Part shown: positions 1 to 8,745 of the stretch, in pieces | How the letters are laid out: every line of letters starts with the position of its first letter | How positions within the stretch are numbered: the first letter of the stretch is position 1 | Origin: Pseudomonadota bacterium | GTDB lineage: Bacteria > Pseudomonadota > Gammaproteobacteria > Nitrosococcales > Methylophagaceae | Length of the DNA stretch: 64,000 nt | Reading direction: 5' to 3' | Assembly (NCBI GenBank): GCA_030576275.1 | Contig: JALIBN010000019.1 | Location: 1-64,000, forward strand | Notes under the pieces: generated by a model | Databases searched by the model: none | What the model was told of the DNA's origin: nothing | What the model saw: the letters and a program-made list of their open reading frames with translations, nothing else | Program-made: the position numbers and the translations under genes

Positions 1-20
1 TAACTGCCGGGGCTTTTTTG
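1..20. terminator. Right half of a probable terminator
   Basis: The window opens with CCGGGGC followed by six T residues, which looks like the descending arm and T-tract of a rho-independent terminator whose other arm lies before the window. Only half is visible, so this is an inference. Confidence 0.3.
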
Positions 21-685
21 TTTAAATTTTTGTAATCTTAAATCTTAAATCTTAACGATTGCAGATGTACATTGTTACTTCAAAGCCGAAACGCATATCT
101 GAATATTCTGGTTTAGTCCACATAGTGATCACCTTGTCTGTTGTTTAATTTAATGTTTATTACGACTTACATAATACGTATCAGTTACAAATAAAAGTAT
201 CGGGGATTTGCTTGATTGCGCTCAGGATTTTTCTGAGGTTAACTCTCGCTTGGTTACTGCCTATAAATGAGGGCTAGGGCCCATAATTCCCTGCCATCTT
301 TTAAGTTAAGCGCAATATTTCAAATGGTTGGCGATGCTTGGTTGTTAAGCAAAAGCTGTTGGAAGGGCTACCCATAAAAAGGCTAACACGATAATAGCGA
401 CTGTACACTGGGAGTTTAGCTTTTTAATGTAAGCCGTTTTCGAAATTAAACTTAGGTCTATTGTGGCAAGGAGAGCTAGGTAGTATAACTAAAAATTCAC
501 ATTTATGATTCACAGTGGTATGTTTTAAATCATTAAAAGCAATGACTTGAAGGTTATTTTTCCACACAAAACCTATGTACAAGAGTGTGGTTGTTCAGAG
601 AAGTGTAGAGAGAGCGATGAACAGGATGTACATCAGTTTTACTGAAACTAATGGTGACCAAAGAGTCTTGATTTGGGGGTACATT
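21..685. other. AT-rich stretch with no recognisable gene
   Basis: I see no convincing coding sequence or RNA gene here. The only structure is a short tandem of AATCTTA units near 33-54. An open frame starting at 575 runs through into the decayed gene at 686, but its first 37 codons do not look like a protein and have no ribosome-binding site. Confidence 0.5.
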
Positions 686-1030
686 ATGAGAAACATTATT
701 CCTACATGCTCATTAGTCTTTGCATGCAATACTTATGCTACAGACCTAGAAAAAGTAGATATCGAAAAATGTTCTTATTTGGATGGGATCGCAAGAGAAA
801 CTCAGGTGATAAGAAGTGCCACTGGGGACTCTTTTGATGAGTTTAAGTTACACACTGACTAGATATACAATAAAGGATAGGGCTATAGTATCCTGCTTGG
901 TGTTGTTTGGGAGGTTTACGCTAGTGTAGATTTAAGAGAAGCCCCATCAGATGTTTTTAATTCTCTATTCGACTACTGCATTAACCAGACTATGCTAAAG
1001 AGGAAACAACAAGAGCAAGAAGCCGTATAG
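686..1030 (+). pseudogene. Decayed small secreted-protein gene
   Basis: An ATG at 686 preceded by GGGG six bases upstream starts a signal-peptide-like segment (MRNIIPTCSLVFACNTYA) and a Cys-containing mature region ending at a TAG (860-862). The same frame continues through a second TAG (878-880) into a protein-like tail with YASVDLREAPSDVF and FDYCINQ, ending at a TAG (1028-1030). The pattern of an early CxxL, a central helix and a C-terminal Cys near the end of a roughly 100-residue exported protein recalls small secreted proteins of unknown function in Acinetobacter and Pseudomonas; that likeness is from memory. Either nonsense mutations or compensating small indels near 840-880 could explain the break. 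No function is proposed. Confidence 0.5.
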
Positions 1031-1396
1031 TTGCAGTTGGTGATAAAATGAAAAATATAAAAGAGTACAAATAGTAAGCGTTCACTCTATATTTTAGTAT
1101 CTGTTTCGCAAAAGACGCTATATTTAAGTGATGGCTCTAGGCATCTTTCTGATTTTTAGTTGATTAATCGTAGGTCACCAACCCTCATAATAAATCACCT
1201 TCATTCCGAGCCTGAAGACAGTACCTCTTCCTAAGGAAAGGTTGCACCTTCTAATTGCATCAAGTGAATAATTATTTTAGAGCCGTATTGTTCGAATAAA
1301 TTAAACAACCTTAATTTTTATAGGATGATCGGTAGCTTAGTTTCAGAAATTTAAATAGCCAAAGTACTAAAAAACCCTTAAGATTGCCTACTTCAA
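1031..1396. other. Non-coding gap before the SRP RNA
   Basis: No open frame with coding character was found. A possible promoter for the downstream SRP RNA lies at 1356-1384; otherwise nothing was recognised. Confidence 0.5.
1356..1384 (+). promoter_or_regulatory. Candidate ffs promoter
   Basis: TAGCCA (1356-1361) and TAAGAT (1379-1384) are separated by 17 bases and would start transcription near 1391, just before the 4.5S RNA. Each hexamer matches four of six sigma-70 consensus positions, so the call rests mainly on position. Confidence 0.3.
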
Positions 1397-1513
1397 TGGT
1401 GATTCGCACTGGTCTCCTCGCGACGATATGTTGGTCAGCCCGTCAGACCCGGAAGGGAGCAGCGGAGCCTTCGGACTCGAGCGCCGAGATTTGGCTGGTG
1501 TGAGTCATCGCCC
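1397..1513 (+). ncRNA. ffs: Signal recognition particle 4.5S RNA
   Basis: The universally conserved SRP domain IV is visible at about 1442-1464: a GTCAG strand, the GGAA tetraloop within CCCGGAAGGG, and AGCAG on the return strand. The ends pair: GGTGAT (1398-1403) with ATCGCC (1507-1512), and TCGCAC (1404-1409) with GTGTGA (1498-1503), giving a closed rod of about 115 nucleotides, the usual size of the bacterial small SRP RNA. It partners with Ffh, and with FtsY, whose gene lies at 16694. Lying directly upstream of dnaX is a common arrangement. The exact ends are inferred from the pairing. Confidence 0.93.
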
Positions 1514-1530
1514 AATATCCTTTGCTAAGA

Positions 1531-1566
1531 CTTAATTAACTCAGCTGAAAGCGGTGAATTAAGTTT
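1531..1566 (+). terminator. Weak stem-loop between ffs and dnaX
   Basis: CTTAATT (1531-1537) pairs perfectly with AATTAAG (1557-1563), with an inner GCT/AGC pairing around a GAA loop, followed by only three T residues. It could be a weak terminator for ffs or an element in the dnaX leader. Confidence 0.3.
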
Positions 1567-1599
1567 GATGCGATTCGACACTAGGTATCAAACCATCAT

Positions 1600-3327
1600 A
1601 TGAGTTATTTGGTTCTCGCTCGAAAATGGCGGCCTAAAAAGTTTTCTGAAGTCGTTGGGCAGCAACATGTCCTTCGCGCTCTCATTAATGGTCTGGATCA
1701 AGACCGTTTGCACCATGCCTTTTTATTTGCTGGTACCCGCGGTGTAGGCAAAACAACTCTTGCGCGTATTTTGGCCAAATCACTCAATTGTGAGCAAGGC
1801 GTCAGTTCTACGCCATGTGGTGAATGTCAAAGTTGCCAAGAAGTTGATGCCGGTCGATTTGTTGACTTGATTGAGGTCGACGCCGCCTCACGTACCAAAG
1901 TCGATGATACCCGTGAGTTGTTGGATAATGTGCAATATGCGCCTAGTCGTGGTCGCTATAAAGTCTATTTGATCGATGAAGTTCATATGCTTTCAACAAG
2001 CAGTTTTAATGCTTTACTGAAAACATTAGAAGAGCCGCCACCGCACGTTAAGTTTTTATTCGCTACGACAGATCCGCAAAAACTCCCAGTCACTATTTTG
2101 TCACGTTGTTTGCAGTTTAATTTACGCCGTCTGGAATTAGAGCAAATTTCAGGTCATCTCGCTAATATTCTACAACAAGAAAATATTAAGTTTGAGTCGG
2201 GTGCTTTAACCGAATTAGCTCGCTCTGCTGATGGTAGTATGCGTGATGCCTTAAGCTTGTTAGATCAAGCTATTTCATTTGGCGCCGGTGAAGTGACTGA
2301 TCAGCATGTACATCAGATGTTGGGCACGATAAATCAGAATCAGTTGTTTCATATACTTACAGCACTTATCAATCAAGATGGCAAAGCCTTACTAGAGCAA
2401 GCTCAAGAATTGTCTTCACAAGGTCGTGACTTCACCAGCGTACTTAATGCCTTGTTAGCCTTGTTACAACGCTTGGCAACGGTGCAACTGGTACCTGGTC
2501 TTGAATATTCTAGTGATGAAGAACAACAGTTATTAACATCAATTAGTACGCAAATTAGCCCAGAAACAGTGCAGTTGTTGTATCAAATTGCCTTACATGG
2601 CAAACGCGATTTACCTTTGGCGGCTGATCCTAAAAGTGGCTTTGAGATGACATTGCTCAGAATGTTGAGTTTTCAGCCAAAAAAGTCTGAGCCCGTTAGG
2701 ATTGCTACACCGGTGAATAAGCCGCCACCAACGGCGAGTACAAAAGTTAATCGAACCGCGATAACTGAAATGCAAGTCGCCCCACCGGTTAGTTATGAGC
2801 CAACGGTGCCTGCGAGTTCGGAATCACCATCGCAGATTGCTGAACCGCCTCAACCACTAACTATACCAACGAAACCCGTACCAAAGATTGAAAAGGTAAT
2901 CGTTAGCAATCAAACAGTCAGTAAAACACTTAATGCCAGCAATTGGCTAAGTGTTATTGGTAGTTTGAAATTAGCGGCATTTTCACGCCAATTAGCTGAT
3001 AATAGTGCTTTTATTAAGTTTGAAGATAATAAAGTAACCTTAGCAATTGCACCTGAGTTGGCACATTTAAGTAGTGACAAAACACAGGACAGATTAGCGG
3101 CAGCGCTAGGAAAATATCTAGGCCAAGCAATCAAACTTGTTTTTCAGCAAGAAGCGCAACAAGATGTGATGACGGCAACGCCAACCTTAGCAGCTGAGCG
3201 AGCACATAAAAATCAACTGAGCCATCAACATGCGGTAGATTCGATCCATAATGATCCGACGGTTGATGAACTGAAACAGGCTTTCAATGGCCGAGTCATT
3301 GAAACTACAATTAAACCATTAGATTAG
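1600..3327 (+). CDS. dnaX: DNA polymerase III subunits tau and gamma
   Basis: This is the clamp-loader ATPase of the replicative polymerase. The AAA+ module shows a Walker A loop at residues 45-53 (GTRGVGKTT), the four-Cys zinc knuckle with CGECQSC, a Walker B with LIDEVHML and the sensor region [17 protein letters not shown]. The collar domain ends near residue 360, followed by a Pro/Thr-rich linker and a C-terminal tau-specific part. At 575 residues it is somewhat shorter than the E. coli protein (643). At codons 360-362 it carries the A AAA AAG heptamer used in E. coli to make gamma by a -1 shift, with a stop one codon into the -1 frame (separate entry). It is followed closely by ybaB and recR, the usual neighbours. 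Confidence 0.97.
   Translation: MSYLVLARKWRPKKFSEVVGQQHVLRALINGLDQDRLHHAFLFAGTRGVGKTTLARILAKSLNCEQGVSSTPCGECQSCQEVDAGRFVDLIEVDAASRTKVDDTRELLDNVQYAPSRGRYKVYLIDEVHMLSTSSFNALLKTLEEPPPHVKFLFATTDPQKLPVTILSRCLQFNLRRLELEQISGHLANILQQENIKFESGALTELARSADGSMRDALSLLDQAISFGAGEVTDQHVHQMLGTINQNQLFHILTALINQDGKALLEQAQELSSQGRDFTSVLNALLALLQRLATVQLVPGLEYSSDEEQQLLTSISTQISPETVQLLYQIALHGKRDLPLAADPKSGFEMTLLRMLSFQPKKSEPVRIATPVNKPPPTASTKVNRTAITEMQVAPPVSYEPTVPASSESPSQIAEPPQPLTIPTKPVPKIEKVIVSNQTVSKTLNASNWLSVIGSLKLAAFSRQLADNSAFIKFEDNKVTLAIAPELAHLSSDKTQDRLAAALGKYLGQAIKLVFQQEAQQDVMTATPTLAAERAHKNQLSHQHAVDSIHNDPTVDELKQAFNGRVIETTIKPLD
2679..2690 (+). promoter_or_regulatory. Putative programmed -1 frameshift site in dnaX
   Basis: In the dnaX frame the codons CCA AAA AAG contain the slippery heptamer A AAA AAG (2679-2685). 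A -1 slip would read GTC and then TGA (2688-2690), giving a gamma-like product of 363 residues that stops just after the collar domain. The heptamer is the one used in E. coli dnaX. I could not see a strong stem-loop directly downstream; a short CGCC/GGCG stem near 2722-2736 is rather distant. Confidence 0.6.
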
Positions 3328-3341
3328 AAAGAGGAATTACA

Positions 3342-3650
3342 ATGAAAGGCGGAATGGGCGACATGATGAAGCAGGCGCAACAAATGCAAGCCAATATGGA
3401 AAAGGCGCAGCAAGAGTTGGCTTTAATGGAAGTAACGGGCCAAGCAGGTGGTGGCATGGTTAAAATTACCATGACAGGCAAGCATGATGTTAAACGCGTC
3501 AGCATTGAAGATGCTTTGTTTCAAGATGATAAAGAAATGCTAGAAGATCTGATCGCCGCTGCCGTAAATGATGCTGTTCGTCAGGTCGAAAAAACCAGCC
3601 AAGATCGTATGGCTGGTCTAATGCCTGCTGGCATGAAACTACCATTTTAA
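3342..3650 (+). CDS. ybaB: YbaB/EbfC nucleoid-associated protein
   Basis: A 102-residue protein of the YbaB/EbfC family, small dimeric DNA-binding proteins of the nucleoid. The Met/Gln-rich N-terminal helix ([19 protein letters not shown]), the central strands around [14 protein letters not shown] and the C-terminal helix with [11 protein letters not shown] are all present, and the length matches the family. The start has a good GAGG ribosome-binding site eight bases upstream. It lies 14 bases after dnaX and 19 before recR, the conserved dnaX-ybaB-recR cluster, so co-transcription is likely. Confidence 0.96.
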   Translation: MKGGMGDMMKQAQQMQANMEKAQQELALMEVTGQAGGGMVKITMTGKHDVKRVSIEDALFQDDKEMLEDLIAAAVNDAVRQVEKTSQDRMAGLMPAGMKLPF

Positions 3651-3669
3651 TTAGCATTACTGATATCTA

Positions 3670-4269
3670 ATGGCGAGTTTAGGACCAAGTATAGAGCAAC
3701 TGATTGATGCGCTACGATGCTTGCCGGGTGTCGGGCCAAAGTCTGCACAACGCATGGCATTTCACTTGCTTGAGCGTAACCGTGCTGGTGGTGAAAGATT
3801 AACAAGTGCTCTCAGTCAAGCCTTAGAAAAAGTGCATCATTGTCAGCAATGTCGAATTTTAAGCGAAACGGATCTGTGTAATAGATGTGGTGATGCGCAA
3901 CGCCGTCAAGATCAACTTTGTATCGTTGAGATGCCGAGTGATGTTCTAGCGATAGAGCAAGCAACGCATTACCAAGGGCAATATTTTGTATTGTCTGGTC
4001 ATTTATCACCATTAGATGGTATAGGCCCAGAAGCGTTAGGCATTCCCAAACTAATTGAACTATTTGAACAGGATACGATTCAGGAAGTTATTCTAGCTAC
4101 CAACCCAACGGTTGAGGGCGAAGCGACAGCTCACTATATTAGCCAGTTAGCACGTGCTAGAAAAATTCACGTCACACGATTGGCGCATGGTATTCCCCTC
4201 GGCGGTGAACTCGAATATGTCGACAGTGGTACACTCTCGCATGCTTTTTCAGGTCGGGAATCGATCTGA
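3670..4269 (+). CDS. recR: Recombination protein RecR
   Basis: RecR acts with RecF and RecO to load RecA on gapped DNA. The helix-hairpin-helix segment [17 protein letters not shown] is at residues 17-33, the four-Cys zinc finger follows ([16 protein letters not shown]), and then the Toprim domain, with [12 protein letters not shown] and the conserved [15 protein letters not shown]. The length of 199 residues is normal. It is the last gene of the dnaX-ybaB-recR set. The ATG has no clear ribosome-binding site, but no alternative start fits better. Confidence 0.97.
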   Translation: MASLGPSIEQLIDALRCLPGVGPKSAQRMAFHLLERNRAGGERLTSALSQALEKVHHCQQCRILSETDLCNRCGDAQRRQDQLCIVEMPSDVLAIEQATHYQGQYFVLSGHLSPLDGIGPEALGIPKLIELFEQDTIQEVILATNPTVEGEATAHYISQLARARKIHVTRLAHGIPLGGELEYVDSGTLSHAFSGRESI

Positions 4270-4298
4270 TATGAAAAGAAATCAGGTAGAGTATTATT

Positions 4299-5483
4299 AT
4301 GGCTGAGCAAAAGATTCCGTTTGAATTGTTAAAAACATTTTCTGGACTGATTCATCGTCAACCACAATTTGTGACCGACAAGCTCAATGTCAAAAGTTAT
4401 CATCTTAATTTTTTAAATAAGCATGGTGATCCCCTTGATGATGACTCTCCCGTCCCCAGTTTTTTAGAGCAGTTACCGGATATTTTGCCGGCAATAAGTG
4501 ATCGGCAACAAGCACTGTTATCAATACCTGAGTCATGGCGAGATGCATTATATAAAGTTAACGACACAAACTTGTCATTGATATTGGATCTCAATGGTGG
4601 TGACTATCCTAGTGATAATACAAATAATCTTTCTTTTGCCAAACATGCTGGGTTGGTAAATGATGACGACCATTCCAATACATTACTGATTGATATGCAG
4701 AGGCTGAGTCCTCAGGTATTAACTGAACATTTGCCCTATTGGCGTCAAAATCATAAAACATTGTGTGCGACCAATGTGAATGATAATGATGAATATGAAT
4801 TTTGTAAAACGCATGCTTTAGATTTGTTAGAAGGTCTGTTCTATACAGTGCCTTTGACAAATGATAATCATAAAATACCGCTTTCAGCACAAATCTTGAT
4901 GAGCTTATTGGTAAAATTACAGGATCCTGAGGTTGACGCTGAAGATCTAGCAGTAACGATTAACAAAGACTTAAGTTTGAGTTACAAGCTTTTGCGATTA
5001 ATAAACTCTGCATTTTTTGGCTTGCCGCGTGAAGTGGACAGCATTAAACAAGCAATTGTCTTGCTGGGTCATAAAAAGATAAAAACATGGGCAAGTTTGC
5101 TCAGTTTATCTACGGTAGATAATAAGCCTAATGAATTACGTGTTGTCGCGATGACAAGAGCAAGAATGTGTGAATTACTGGCAAAATATTATAAAGCCTC
5201 TGCAGAGCTTTGCTTTGCCGCAGGTTTGTTTTCCACTCTTGATGCTTTGTTGGATAAGTCTTTGGCAACGGTTCTTGGCCAATTACCACTATCGCCGGAA
5301 CTTAGCGAAGCTTTGCTTCATAAATCCGGCCCAGCAGGGCAAGTGTTACGTGATGTATTGAATTATGAAAAAGGTGACTGGCTTGCACTTGGTACATCAC
5401 AGCTACCAGTTGAAATTATTGCTAGGTCATATTTAGATGCTATTCATTGGGCAAAAGAATTGAATACGCAACTCATCGATTAA
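4299..5483 (+). CDS. HDOD-domain signalling protein with degenerate EAL-like N-terminus
   Basis: The C-terminal half (about residues 195-390) is an HDOD domain: the segment DPEVDAEDLAVTINKDLSLS followed by YKLLRLINSAFFGLPR and IKQAIVLLGHKKIKTWASLL is typical. The N-terminal half resembles the EAL part of YuxH/CdgJ-type EAL-HDOD proteins (DLLEGLFYTVPL is the usual end of that domain) but lacks a recognisable EAL motif and metal ligands, so it is probably catalytically dead. HDOD proteins act in motility, biofilm and stress signalling, often without enzymatic activity. The stop codon directly abuts the aat start, so it is likely co-transcribed with aat-bpt. Its specific role is unknown. Confidence 0.8.
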   Translation: MAEQKIPFELLKTFSGLIHRQPQFVTDKLNVKSYHLNFLNKHGDPLDDDSPVPSFLEQLPDILPAISDRQQALLSIPESWRDALYKVNDTNLSLILDLNGGDYPSDNTNNLSFAKHAGLVNDDDHSNTLLIDMQRLSPQVLTEHLPYWRQNHKTLCATNVNDNDEYEFCKTHALDLLEGLFYTVPLTNDNHKIPLSAQILMSLLVKLQDPEVDAEDLAVTINKDLSLSYKLLRLINSAFFGLPREVDSIKQAIVLLGHKKIKTWASLLSLSTVDNKPNELRVVAMTRARMCELLAKYYKASAELCFAAGLFSTLDALLDKSLATVLGQLPLSPELSEALLHKSGPAGQVLRDVLNYEKGDWLALGTSQLPVEIIARSYLDAIHWAKELNTQLID

Positions 5484-6209
5484 ATGGCTATTACTTGGTT
5501 ACCTCTACGAGATGACGGATTATTCCCGCCAGTCAGTGAAGCATTTGATGATGGTTTATTAGCGGCGGGTGGTGATTTATCGTCGTCGCGACTTCTTAAT
5601 GCATACCGACAAGGTATTTTTCCTTGGTTTAATAAAAATGATCCTATTTTATGGTGGAGTCCTGATCCTCGCTTAGTATTGTGGACCGACCAAATTAAAC
5701 TGTCTAAAAGTTTAAAAAAGACAATTCGTACTACATTGATGACAGTGACCTTTGATCGAGCATTTAATCAGGTAATAACCGCGTGTTCACTACCGAGACA
5801 AGAGGATCTTGACCCGGAAAACAGTACTTGGATCCATCCAGATATGATCAGCGCTTACAATGAATTGCATCAACAAGGACATGCACATAGTGTGGAATGT
5901 TGGCTCGATGGCCAATTAGTCGGTGGTTTATATGGTATTGCAATTGGTCAGACATTTTTTGGTGAATCAATGTTCAGCACTGTTACAGATAGTTCAAAAC
6001 TAGCCTTAGTCGCATTGTGTCAACAATTACAGCGATGGGGATGTCCTCTTATCGATTGCCAAATTTACTCAGAACATTTAGCCAGCTTAGGGGCGGAAGA
6101 AATATCTCGCAGTAATTTTATTGAGAAACTTGATGAATTTTGCACACAAAATCCGCAAATAAGCACTGGCTTGTGGCAACTTGCTCCAGATCTTCCAACT
6201 ATCCCATGA
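5484..6209 (+). CDS. aat: Leucyl/phenylalanyl-tRNA--protein transferase
   Basis: Aat adds Leu or Phe to the N-terminal Arg or Lys of proteins, marking them for ClpS/ClpAP degradation. The family signature is clear: GLLAAGGDLSSSRLLNAYRQ, GIFPWF and ILWWSPDPRLVL in the N-terminal part, then HSVECWLDGQLVGGLYGIAIG and FFGESMFS in the GNAT-like core. The length of 241 residues is close to E. coli (234). The ATG follows the preceding stop with no gap, and the gene overlaps bpt by four bases, so the two N-degron transferases are translationally coupled. Confidence 0.97.
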   Translation: MAITWLPLRDDGLFPPVSEAFDDGLLAAGGDLSSSRLLNAYRQGIFPWFNKNDPILWWSPDPRLVLWTDQIKLSKSLKKTIRTTLMTVTFDRAFNQVITACSLPRQEDLDPENSTWIHPDMISAYNELHQQGHAHSVECWLDGQLVGGLYGIAIGQTFFGESMFSTVTDSSKLALVALCQQLQRWGCPLIDCQIYSEHLASLGAEEISRSNFIEKLDEFCTQNPQISTGLWQLAPDLPTIP

Positions 6210-6919
6210 GTGATACTTTAGCTTTTTATCAAGATTCCGCACATCCTTGCTCTTACCTAGAGGGGCGCGAGGCGAGTAATATTTATCCTGATCCAAATAA
6301 ACCGATGACTAATGCGCTATATAGTCACCTAATACAGTATGGATTTAGACGTAGTGGTGATTTAGCTTATCGACCACATTGCCTTAACTGCCAAGCTTGT
6401 GTGCCAGTGAGGATTAATATCGCTAAATTCACATTAAATAGGAGTCAGCGTCGATGTTTACAACGAAATCAACATCTCAATGTCAGTCATCACCCCGCAT
6501 CATTTAATACTGAGCATTATGAGCTGTATTGCCGTTATTTGGCCGCTAGGCATGTTGGTGGTGGAATGGATAATCCGACAGAACAAAGTTACATTAATTT
6601 CTTAATATCAATCTGGTCTGAAACAGGTTTTATTGAAATTAGAGACGATAAAAGGCTTGTTGCTGTCGCAGTGACAGATTATGTTCAACATGGATTGTCC
6701 GCATTGTATACATTCTTTGATCCTGACATGAAAGCCAACAGTCTTGGAACTTATGCCATTCTGCAACAAATTAATATTGCTCAAACACGCGGTTTACCTT
6801 GGATTTACTTGGGTTATTGGATAAGTAATTGTCAAAAGATGAAATATAAACAAAATTTTTCAGGCGTAGAAGGTTACATTAATCAGAAATGGCAAGCTTT
6901 AAATGATGAAAAACTTTGA
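6206..6919 (+). CDS. bpt: Aspartate/glutamate leucyltransferase (Bpt/Ate family)
   Basis: A bacterial arginyl-transferase homologue that adds Leu to N-terminal Asp/Glu of proteins, feeding the same degradation route as Aat. Diagnostic segments are CSYLEGREASNIYPDP near the N-terminus, HCLNCQACVPVRI, NRSQRR and, in the GNAT-like half, YTFFDPDMKANSLGTYAI and YLGYWI. The start at 6206 (ATGA overlapping the aat stop) gives 237 residues and the expected N-terminus; an in-frame ATG at 6140 would add 22 unrelated residues. The order aat-bpt-infA is common in gammaproteobacteria. Confidence 0.95.
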   Translation: MSDTLAFYQDSAHPCSYLEGREASNIYPDPNKPMTNALYSHLIQYGFRRSGDLAYRPHCLNCQACVPVRINIAKFTLNRSQRRCLQRNQHLNVSHHPASFNTEHYELYCRYLAARHVGGGMDNPTEQSYINFLISIWSETGFIEIRDDKRLVAVAVTDYVQHGLSALYTFFDPDMKANSLGTYAILQQINIAQTRGLPWIYLGYWISNCQKMKYKQNFSGVEGYINQKWQALNDEKL

Positions 6920-6978
6920 ATAATCAGTCGTTTTCCTGCAAAATAGTCGTTTAATTTTTGAGTGAACATTAGAATTTT

Positions 6979-7197
6979 ATGTCAAAAGAAGAACATATTG
7001 AATTTGAAGGCACTGTAATAGATACCATGCCAAACACTACTTTCCGAGTAGAATTGGAAAATGGTCATGTTGTGACAGCGCATATTTCTGGAAAAATGCG
7101 AAAAAACTACATCCGTATCTTAACGGGCGATAAAGTAACTGTTCAACTTACACCTTATGATCTGAGTAAAGGTCGCATTACATACCGAGCTCGATAA
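6979..7197 (+). CDS. infA: Translation initiation factor IF-1
   Basis: A 72-residue S1/OB-fold protein that occupies the ribosomal A site during initiation. The sequence is near-canonical: a [12 protein letters not shown] start, [33 protein letters not shown] and the terminal [10 protein letters not shown]. It follows bpt by 59 bases, the usual place. A perfect 26-base palindrome lies about 100 bases downstream and may serve as its 3' end, though it lacks a T-tract. Confidence 0.98.
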   Translation: MSKEEHIEFEGTVIDTMPNTTFRVELENGHVVTAHISGKMRKNYIRILTGDKVTVQLTPYDLSKGRITYRAR

Positions 7198-7598
7198 TTC
7201 AGTCGAAGCATCAGTAAAGAGGAATTTGGACTTGGTTTATTTAAGGATTAATAAATAATTTTTCCACTTAAATCAAAGCTAAAAGATAATGCCGTGCTAG
7301 AAATAACCTAGGTTATTTCTAGGGAATGTCTCTCAGCCATTATCCACAGTCAATTCGAAAAGCCCTCCTCATAACAAACACCATTTTATGACCTACTTAG
7401 GCAGATTAATTTCGCTGACTTACCCAGTGGCTCAAACAATGTCATTTATATAAGTAATCCTTAATATTCTGGCTTTCCTCGCAATCAACATCTCTTAGCA
7501 CTCGACGGATTTCGCGCTCTACGTTAAGCTGAATTAGCTGTCACTTTACGTGAAAAAATAGTCGATTTAATGACATTCCGTCGTTACTTAATACTTGA
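7198..7598. other. Intergenic region between infA and dsbB
   Basis: No gene was recognised in these 401 bases. They hold the palindrome at 7297-7322 and one copy of the DnaA-box consensus 9-mer TTATCCACA at 7340-7348. A weakly protein-like open stretch near 7460-7600 is broken by stops and was not called. Confidence 0.5.
7297..7322. repeat. Perfect 26-base palindrome without loop
   Basis: The 13-base arm CTAGAAATAACCT is followed directly by its exact reverse complement AGGTTATTTCTAG. There is no loop and no T-tract. It could form a hairpin in RNA downstream of infA or bind a dimeric regulator; neither is shown by the sequence. Confidence 0.85.
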
Positions 7599-8084
7599 CT
7601 ATTGACGACGAAATAACTGGCTTAAGGATAAGGTTGCAAGCAAGATAAAGGCAAGTAATGTCCATCCGGGTATACTGATGCCAATAAATGTCCATAATAC
7701 TTCAGCACATTCACCAGAACCTCGAAGCACCATATTAATGGTATCGCCGAGCGGGAAATTATCAAGCATGAAATTCAAGCCAGGTCCGCAACTTGGCACC
7801 TGATCTGCTGGCAAACTTTGTAACCAGAGATGCCTCATAGATATGCCCGCCCCAAGCAATGCTAATAACCCTGCTAAACAGCCATAAATACGCACGCCAA
7901 TATTTTTTGGGTTATGCAATACTGCTATAAGTAATACGCTACCGACAAACAAGGTAAAGACTCGCTGTAATATGCATAAAGGGCAAGGTTCAAGATTATC
8001 AATAAATTGAAAGTAACCGGCGATACCTAACATTGTGGCACAAACTAGAAAACCCAACAAAAATAAACGTCTAGACGATAACAT
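7599..8084 (-). CDS. dsbB: Disulfide bond formation protein DsbB
   Basis: An inner-membrane quinone reductase that reoxidises DsbA. Four membrane segments are evident. The quinone-proximal CPLC motif is at residues 34-37 and the second periplasmic Cys pair is at 99 and 126 (PSCGPGLNFML and GSGECAEVLW). The motif GISMRHLWLQ, which precedes the second loop, is conserved in the family. I chose the ATG at 8084 because GGAG sits seven bases upstream; a TTG at 8096 would place that Shine-Dalgarno inside the gene. The length of 161 residues is normal. It is monocistronic and divergent from the zinc-ribbon gene. Confidence 0.94.
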   Translation of the reverse strand: MLSSRRLFLLGFLVCATMLGIAGYFQFIDNLEPCPLCILQRVFTLFVGSVLLIAVLHNPKNIGVRIYGCLAGLLALLGAGISMRHLWLQSLPADQVPSCGPGLNFMLDNFPLGDTINMVLRGSGECAEVLWTFIGISIPGWTLLAFILLATLSLSQLFRRQ

Positions 8085-8153
8085 AGCTTTCTCCAATTCA
8101 ATTTTTTGTGCTAAGTTACCCTAAACAACAACATGTATAAAGAGGGCATTACT

Positions 8154-8669
8154 ATGAAAGAGCCAAATTTGGACCAAAAACTCATTGTCGCCTATGACAA
8201 GATGATGGCACGTGTTGCTAACTTACTTGATACGGCAGAGCAACAAGCACTGCCCGCATTGCAAAAAAATATTGAGAAAGCAAAGCATCAAGCCGTTGAA
8301 TTAAAAGAAATCACAATGGAAGAAGCTGAAAAACTGGCTTATTATGTTCGCCGTGATCTACGCGATGCGGCTGAATATCTTGAACAAACTGGTGAAGAAC
8401 TCTCAGTATGGTTAAGCTTTGATTTAGAGCTAGTGGAAGAACGATTATTAGATGTATTTTCCAAAGTAGCTGATAAAACACGCTTAGAACTTGCGCAACT
8501 CGAGGCACAAGCGAAGCGGTCAGAAGAATATCATACGGGTGAAATTACCAGTATTGGTACACTTGTTTGTAAAGCTTGTAACACGTTAGTTCATTTCAAA
8601 AAGACCGGTCGCATTCCACCTTGTCCGAAATGTCACCAGACAGTTTTTGTTCGCACATCTCGCCAGTAA
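8154..8669 (+). CDS. Zinc ribbon-containing protein (DUF1451 family)
   Basis: The first 130 residues are charged helix with likely coiled coil (LDQKLIVAYDKMMARVANLL, EEAEKLAYYVRRDLRDAAEY), matching the DUF1451 proteins such as E. coli YbeL. The C-terminus is a zinc ribbon with CKAC and CPKC pairs (LVCKACNTLVHFKKTGRIPP then CPKCHQ). The ATG at 8154 is preferred because GAGG lies eight bases upstream; an ATG at 8133 would add seven residues and has no such site. Function in the family is not established. It is divergent from dsbB and not tightly linked to the next gene. Confidence 0.87.
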   Translation: MKEPNLDQKLIVAYDKMMARVANLLDTAEQQALPALQKNIEKAKHQAVELKEITMEEAEKLAYYVRRDLRDAAEYLEQTGEELSVWLSFDLELVEERLLDVFSKVADKTRLELAQLEAQAKRSEEYHTGEITSIGTLVCKACNTLVHFKKTGRIPPCPKCHQTVFVRTSRQ

Positions 8670-8745
8670 GAGACATTAGGAATAGCAATGTGTAACTTAA
8701 TTTTGGGTTGTATTTTATTAATATAATTAAATCTAACGTGAATAG

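Noticed and set aside
33-54. Short tandem of AATCTTA units
   Set aside because: Three near-copies of seven bases in very AT-rich DNA; too short and simple to interpret.
7340-7348. Perfect DnaA-box 9-mer TTATCCACA downstream of infA
   Set aside because: It is a single copy with no second box or AT-rich unwinding element nearby and no origin-associated genes; one such 9-mer is expected by chance in a genome.
7460-7600. Protein-like stretch (segments such as LALDGFRALR and TLREKIVDLMTFRRY) in the infA-dsbB gap
   Set aside because: It is interrupted by an in-frame TAA, is only about 45 codons in all, lacks a start and ribosome-binding site, and I cannot tie it to a family.
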